The position numbers and the translations under genes were made by a program. Below, piece by piece: positions 21,512 to 25,994 of a stretch of 25,994 nt of DNA (its first letter is position 1; every line of letters begins with the position of its first letter). The DNA comes from an uncultured Bacilli bacterium (GTDB lineage: Bacteria; Bacillota_I; Bacilli_A; RF39; UBA660): contig CAQRXS010000006.1 of NCBI GenBank assembly GCA_948874605.1, forward strand, positions 1 through 25,994. The letters run 5' to 3'. Under the pieces are notes generated by a model. The model ran no database searches. It saw only the letters and a program-made list of their open reading frames with translations, and had not been told where the DNA came from.

Positions 21512-24500
21512 TCCTTATTTTCATAAGCAAGCAAATCCCGAATATCTTGTTCTGACAAACTTTTCAAATATGCATTATCATCCATATCTTCTTCTATCAT
21601 TTTACCAGATAGAATTTTTTTCTTTTCTTGTAAGGCTAAAATCTTTTCTTCAATCGTTCCTTTACAAATAAGTTTAATAACTTCAACTGTATTTGTTTGT
21701 CCAATTCGATGAGTTCTATCTGTTGCCTGATTCTCTGCTTGGGGATTCCACCATAAATCCAAATGAATAACTACATCAGCACTAGTTAAATTTAACCCAG
21801 TTCCACCACTCTTTAACATAATTAAAAATACATTAGTATCATCTTTATTAAAAGCATCTACAAGCATTTGTCTTTTTTTACTAGAAACATCCCCAGCTAT
21901 AGTATAACTAGATATATTTTCTTTATCTAATTCCTCTTTCACAATATTTAATGCCGTTTTAAAACTTGTAAACAATAATATTTTATGGCCATTTTCAACA
22001 ATTCCTTTAATTTGCTCAATTAAATTTTCAATTTTTGCACTACCCCCATGATAGCCCTCAATACAAATTCTAGGGTCAATACAAAGTTGGCGTAACTTGG
22101 TAAGAAGTGAAAGAATTAACATCTTATTTCTTGTAAATCCTCCATTTTGAATTAATTTTTCCATCTCATTGTTTACATATTTTATTTCGGCAGCATAATA
22201 CTTTTTTTGTTCTTCATTTAAATCAATAAAAATATTATTTTCAATTTTATCAGGTAAATCTTTCACAACATCTTTTTTCTTTCGTCTTAAAATAAAAGGT
22301 TTCACTTGAACTTTTAAACTAGATAAAAGTTTATTTGTATCTTCATCAAAATCTTTAATCTTATATTTTTGTTGAAACTTTACTAAACTTGATAAAAAGC
22401 CTGGCATTACAAAATCAAAAATGCTCCAAAGTTCAACAATAGAATTCTCAATAGGCGTTCCAGTAAGAGCAATCTTTGTTTCTGAAATTACACTTTTTAC
22501 AGCTTTCGAAAGTCCTGTCTTTGGATTTTTAATATTTTGTGCCTCATCAATAACGAACAATCGGAAAGACATATCCTGATAAATTTCAATATCTTCTCGC
22601 AAAAGTCCATAAGAAGTTATATAAATATTTCCTTGAAAACTCTCAAGACTTGCCCGTCTCGAAACACGCGAACCAGCAAATACTCCAAATTTTAATTCTG
22701 GTGCAAATTTCAAAAATTCATTTTCCCAGTTATAAACAAGTGAAGTTGGACACACAATTAGAAATTTAAAATCACTTTGTTCTTGTAATATTTTTTTTAT
22801 AAAAGTAATTGTTTGTAATGATTTACCAAGACCCATTTCATCTGCCAAAATACCGCCAAATCCACATTTACAAACTGTATACAACCATTTAACACCGTTC
22901 AATTGATAATCACGAAGTGTATTTAATTCTTCTTTCGTAAAAGAAATGTCAATATTTTGAAATTCTTTAAACTGATTTATAAACTGTTGAAACAAAGAAT
23001 CCGTTTGAATAATTCCGTATTTTTTTTCTTTCAAAGAATCCAAATAAAGTGCCCTATATTTTGGAATGGTTCCAGATTCGCCTGAAATGTCTAACTCTTC
23101 AGTTAAGTCATTCAATTCACGTAGTTCTTCTTGATCTAAAGATAAAATATTACCATTTTTTAATCTATAATACTTTTTCTTATTTTTCATAGATGCCAAA
23201 ATATTGTCAAGTTCTTGATTATCCAATCCTTCTAAGTCAAATTCATAATGTAAAATCTGGTCTTTACCAATAGAAAAATGTGTCGTCACAGAATTCTTCT
23301 TTAAAACACTAGTATTTTTCAGATTTTCTGAAGTAAACACTGAATATTTTTCAGATATTTCATCTAACCCTCCATCCATAAATTCACACAAATCATCAAA
23401 ATCATCTAATAAGAAAATTCGATTCATTTTATGAAAGTTATAAGGATATAAAATGCGAATAACTTCATTCTCATAATCTACATCTCTAACAACATTTTGT
23501 GCTTCTTCAAAATAAGAGACTTCATTTTCATTATATAAAAATTTAGGATTACAAGTTATATTATCTTCATTCAAATCAAAATAAAATTTTACATCTGGTT
23601 TTGATACAATAACAAGATCGCCTACGCTTTCATCAAGTTTTAAAGAATCTTTAACAACCCGTAGCAAACTCTTTTGAAAATCAGGAAAAGACGATTCTGA
23701 AAACACAAATTCTGACATATGATTCTGGGTTAGTTCCTTTAAAAACAATTGTTGTTTAGAATTTAAATGATAAATCATATTTCCAGAATAAATATATTCA
23801 TAATCATCAGTAAGCGCGACGCTTTTTTGGCCAATCTCTTCTACTTGCATTTTATAAACGTGATTTTCTTTAGAAAGATTCATCTTTAATGGAAAACTAT
23901 TTTTTATTTCTACCCATCTTTCTTCCTCATTCATTCGAATTTTATCCGGATAGATTTGAAGTAATTCCTTAATACTCTCATCATCTAAAACAATCGAATT
24001 CCCTGTTCCATATCTTCTTTGCATCAAATTATTTATAAAGTTAAAAAGTCGTAAGCTTTTTTCACTAAAGAAGTGTTTTTTAGGATTATAAATAAAATTT
24101 GTTCCAAATTTAAATTCTTCTGCATTACGGTAAGCCATTTTAAAAGAATTATATTTTCCTAGTAATGAATACATTTTTTGAATACCAATTTTTACTTTTA
24201 AAACAAAAGTTGTATAATAATAAGAATCATCAAGACACAAATAAGGTACTACATTTACCTCTTCTTTTTTGGTAATTTCATCTTCATATTCTTTTTGAAT
24301 TCTTTGCATCAAAAGGATTGTTTTTTGTTCAATTGTCTTTGTGTCTTGTACATTTAATAATTTATCGGAATAGCAAATTAAACAGGCGGCAACATGTTTA
24401 CAAGAATGAGTCCCTTTAAACTGAGGACAAGTACAAAGAGTTTTCTGAATACTTCCAGCTTTTGTTTCAACCTGAACCATATATTTACGATAAGTTGATT

Positions 24501-24645
24501 CTGATTCAACCAAAAACTGAAATCTTTTTTGAGATTCTATAAGAGTAGAACCAACAAAATCTATAAAATCTTCATCATATTCCAAACCTTTTTTATAATC
24601 GCTTCTTGTAATAAATTTTAGTATTTCTTTTTCAACAGAATCCAT
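21508..24645 (-). CDS. SWIM-domain SNF2-family helicase/ATPase
   Basis: This 1045-aa protein is a DNA-dependent ATPase of the SNF2 superfamily, the bacterial group resembling HepA/RapA and Bacillus YwqA. An N-terminal SWIM zinc finger is seen as C71-x-C73-x8-C82-x-H84 (LCTCPQFKGTHSCKH). A long middle region of SNF2-associated type follows. The motor begins near residue 575: GILADEMGLGKS (Walker A K608), DEAQ (700-703), ALTGTPIEN, and in the second RecA lobe SGGTGLNL and DRTHRIGQ (979-983). Such proteins remodel protein-DNA or RNA polymerase complexes. AGGAGG at the start is a strong binding site. It has its own promoter and is probably a single gene. Confidence 0.93.
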   Translation of the reverse strand: MDSVEKEILKFITRSDYKKGLEYDEDFIDFVGSTLIESQKRFQFLVESESTYRKYMVQVETKAGSIQKTLCTCPQFKGTHSCKHVAACLICYSDKLLNVQDTKTIEQKTILLMQRIQKEYEDEITKKEEVNVVPYLCLDDSYYYTTFVLKVKIGIQKMYSLLGKYNSFKMAYRNAEEFKFGTNFIYNPKKHFFSEKSLRLFNFINNLMQRRYGTGNSIVLDDESIKELLQIYPDKIRMNEEERWVEIKNSFPLKMNLSKENHVYKMQVEEIGQKSVALTDDYEYIYSGNMIYHLNSKQQLFLKELTQNHMSEFVFSESSFPDFQKSLLRVVKDSLKLDESVGDLVIVSKPDVKFYFDLNEDNITCNPKFLYNENEVSYFEEAQNVVRDVDYENEVIRILYPYNFHKMNRIFLLDDFDDLCEFMDGGLDEISEKYSVFTSENLKNTSVLKKNSVTTHFSIGKDQILHYEFDLEGLDNQELDNILASMKNKKKYYRLKNGNILSLDQEELRELNDLTEELDISGESGTIPKYRALYLDSLKEKKYGIIQTDSLFQQFINQFKEFQNIDISFTKEELNTLRDYQLNGVKWLYTVCKCGFGGILADEMGLGKSLQTITFIKKILQEQSDFKFLIVCPTSLVYNWENEFLKFAPELKFGVFAGSRVSRRASLESFQGNIYITSYGLLREDIEIYQDMSFRLFVIDEAQNIKNPKTGLSKAVKSVISETKIALTGTPIENSIVELWSIFDFVMPGFLSSLVKFQQKYKIKDFDEDTNKLLSSLKVQVKPFILRRKKKDVVKDLPDKIENNIFIDLNEEQKKYYAAEIKYVNNEMEKLIQNGGFTRNKMLILSLLTKLRQLCIDPRICIEGYHGGSAKIENLIEQIKGIVENGHKILLFTSFKTALNIVKEELDKENISSYTIAGDVSSKKRQMLVDAFNKDDTNVFLIMLKSGGTGLNLTSADVVIHLDLWWNPQAENQATDRTHRIGQTNTVEVIKLICKGTIEEKILALQEKKKILSGKMIEEDMDDNAYLKSLSEQDIRDLLAYENKD

Positions 24646-24675
24646 TTTTGCCTCCTAAAAAATAAAAGTACTTTT

Positions 24676-24704
24676 ATTGTACCATATTTTTGTAGAATCG
24701 CCAA
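24676..24704 (-). promoter_or_regulatory. Promoter of the SNF2 gene
   Basis: On the minus strand TTGGCG (24699-24704), a 17-nt spacer and TACAAT (24676-24681) lie about 30 nt before the start codon. The leader contains AAAAGTACTTTT, a short palindrome. Confidence 0.65.
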
Positions 24705-24727
24705 ACGCCTTTTCTTGCCTCATTATT

Positions 24728-25306
24728 CTAAAAAAGCTTTGTTTGTCGCCTAAAATGCTTCAAGACTTTTTTCTTTTGTAAATATTTAAAACTATAATTT
24801 AATTCTTGAATATCTTGCTCAAAATTTATCATAAAAGTATTTTTGATAAAATATTGTTCTAGCTTTAAACGCTCCTTTTTTGAAATGCCATTTAATTTTT
24901 CTATTTTTTCTAAAAAGAAATAAGTAAGACATATCTTATGGAAAAAAAATAAAATAGAATTTATAAAGTTTTGAAAATAAAAAACATAGTTTCCATTAAA
25001 AAGAAATGAGATTTGTTTTATGGTGCTTTGCATTTTTTCAAATTCAGATTCTATCCCTAATGAAAAAGTTTCAAAAATAAGAAAATACGCTTTTTTAATG
25101 TTTTCAAAATCTAAGGACATGGAAGCAAAAAAATTCTCATTTCCTTCATAAAAATTAATAATTTTCTGACACATAAAAAAAAGCTCTAATCTTTTTTCAA
25201 ACAAATATTGTTTATTGCTTAAACACATCCCCTTTTGTGTTTGAAAAATCGTAATTAAAGAAATAATAAGCGCTAAAACAGCGCATACATTCTCTAAATT
25301 TAACAT
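24728..25306 (-). CDS. N-terminally anchored protein, unknown
   Basis: This protein of about 192 aa is not recognised. It opens with a hydrophobic segment (CAVLALIISLITIFQ) that is probably a membrane anchor, followed by a basic, Phe- and Lys-rich helical body with a second hydrophobic stretch (FINSILFFFHKICLTYFFL). The shape, a short anchor followed by helices, recalls many small Firmicutes proteins of unknown role. The start is uncertain: ATG at 25306, ATG at 25312 and GTG at 25315 are all in frame, and the best spacing to GTGAT favours 25306. It follows a strong terminator, so has its own promoter that I could not locate. Confidence 0.55.
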   Translation of the reverse strand: MLNLENVCAVLALIISLITIFQTQKGMCLSNKQYLFEKRLELFFMCQKIINFYEGNENFFASMSLDFENIKKAYFLIFETFSLGIESEFEKMQSTIKQISFLFNGNYVFYFQNFINSILFFFHKICLTYFFLEKIEKLNGISKKERLKLEQYFIKNTFMINFEQDIQELNYSFKYLQKKKVLKHFRRQTKLF

Positions 25307-25365
25307 ACCCATCACTTCTCATTTTATCCTTTTGTTTACTATCAGTTATCATTTTATCAAAATAA

Positions 25366-25401
25366 TAAAAAAAGTTCCACTACTATTTTATAGAATGGAA
25401 C
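25366..25401 (-). terminator. Intrinsic terminator after the 87-aa gene
   Basis: GTTCCA (minus strand) and TGGAAC (25374-25379 with 25396-25401) plus an inner CTAT/ATAG pairing form a stem-loop followed by seven T residues. It ends the transcript of the two small genes at 25420-25908. Confidence 0.8.
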
Positions 25402-25419
25402 AAAAAATTTATCAAAATA

Positions 25420-25683
25420 CTATTCATTAATTTCAAAATGTTTAGCAAATTCTTTTAGATCATCTACTATAAATAAATCACTTGACCACTGGCCAGGCCA
25501 TACAACGTATAAAAGAGATTTTCCATTTTTCGCGTTGCAATATGCTTCTGTTAAACTGGGTCTATCAGATTTATTTTTATGGTAAACACGATTTAGCTTC
25601 CCATCATTTGTTAATTCAAAATAACATAAAGTTGACATAGTAAAAGGAAATTTATCCTTCGCCTCTTTAACACTACGAATCAT
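25420..25683 (-). CDS. Small soluble protein, unknown
   Basis: This 87-aa protein is not recognised. It is soluble with mixed strands and helices: RSVKEAKDKFPFTMSTLCYF, LTEAYCNAKNGKSLLYVVW, then PGQWSSDLFIVDDLKEFAKH. The WPGQWSSDLF-IDD pattern looks conserved and could mark a ligand-binding surface. The ATG at 25683 is favoured over a GTG two codons upstream because AGGTGTG lies just before it. It lies 15 nt after the small membrane protein gene and shares its transcript. Confidence 0.6.
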   Translation of the reverse strand: MIRSVKEAKDKFPFTMSTLCYFELTNDGKLNRVYHKNKSDRPSLTEAYCNAKNGKSLLYVVWPGQWSSDLFIVDDLKEFAKHFEINE

Positions 25684-25698
25684 AAACACACCTATTTT

Positions 25699-25908
25699 CT
25701 AATCCCTATTATTAATTACTGCCAAACCAATTATCAAAATAATTGTCACAAGTATTCCTACCGCCAAAATATTTAATGCATCTTGAGGCATATATTGAAG
25801 TAAAAAATTGCTAATACTCGTCCATAAATCTTTAAAAAAAGACACTATAGGCTCAATAAATTCATTAAAAGAATCCAAAATATCTGTCAAAATATTTAAA
25901 GTAACCAT
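25699..25908 (-). CDS. Small single-pass membrane protein, unknown
   Basis: This 69-aa protein has an amphipathic N-terminal half (LTDILDSFNEFIEPIVSFFK) and one membrane helix at about residues 45-65 (LNILAVGILVTIILIIGLAV), ending in a short charged tail NNRD. A Trp and several Phe residues lie in the first half. It is not a recognised toxin or holin, though small size and layout leave those open. AAGAAGTG precedes the ATG. It is followed at 15 nt by the 87-aa soluble gene, with which it shares a terminator. The 86 bp upstream to the window edge show no clear promoter. Confidence 0.55.
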   Translation of the reverse strand: MVTLNILTDILDSFNEFIEPIVSFFKDLWTSISNFLLQYMPQDALNILAVGILVTIILIIGLAVINNRD

Positions 25909-25994
25909 ACAAATACACTTCTTTCATTACTGTTAATTATCAGGACAAAAACATGAAAAAAATAAAGAAAGACTAATGAGGCTAGTAAACAAAA

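Overview
The window is very AT-rich and tightly packed. It uses standard stop codons: TGA terminates several genes, including the lytic-transglycosylase-like and ArsC/Spx-like genes, so this is not the Mollicutes UGA=Trp code. Shine-Dalgarno sites and sigma-A-type promoters with 17-nt spacers are Firmicutes-like. Homologues of the Bacillus sporulation or uncharacterised genes yunB, yutH, yutD, yrzB and ynbB point to a spore-forming, genome-reduced member of the Bacilli/Erysipelotrichia side of the Firmicutes, probably an uncultured host-associated lineage. That placement is inference. Most genes lie on the minus strand; the plus strand carries only four single genes: a mini UvrD helicase, a NifU-C scaffold, a ferredoxin and TspO.

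Layout. 1-4.2 kb: a short UvrD-family helicase facing a VanZ-RDD membrane protein, with a hairpin holding both stop codons, then a DUF2779 double-nuclease protein. 4.2-5.8 kb: a decayed stretch with two frameshifted pseudogenes around a lipoprotein gene. 5.8-6.3 kb: five tRNA genes (Leu-Ser-fMet-Asp-Phe) with a near-perfect promoter and an intrinsic terminator. 6.4-7.1 kb: divergent S1-domain and NifU-C genes whose promoters abut.

7.1-12.1 kb: a minus-strand sporulation-linked block: a YutH-like coat kinase relative, a Pro/Val/Glu-rich coiled-coil protein with a small partner, YutD, a tail-anchored helical protein, YunB, and an acidic tail-anchored protein. The members I cannot identify (8043-9187, 9564-10388, 11226-12101) are the best candidates for undescribed biology here, probably envelope or spore related. 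12.2-12.5 kb: a ferredoxin with a Cys/His-rich tail.

12.5-17.8 kb: a seven-gene minus-strand operon reading ArsC/Spx-like protein, SDR oxidoreductase, YnbB-type PLP enzyme, DUF1292 protein, membrane-anchored SLT-like protein, RluA-type and RluB-type pseudouridine synthases. It is coupled by ATGA overlaps and ends in a terminator shared with the ferredoxin gene. 17.9-18.85 kb: a second decay zone, with a deleted and frameshifted UvrA-like resistance ATPase and a transposase remnant. 18.86-26 kb: a Ham1/RdgB-type NTP pyrophosphatase, a sugar-transfer ATP-grasp protein, a small acidic protein, TspO, a large SWIM-SNF2 helicase, and three small unassigned proteins.

No CRISPR array, complete insertion sequence, rRNA gene or prophage was seen. 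All functional names come from reading motifs and remembered family resemblance; no database search was possible.
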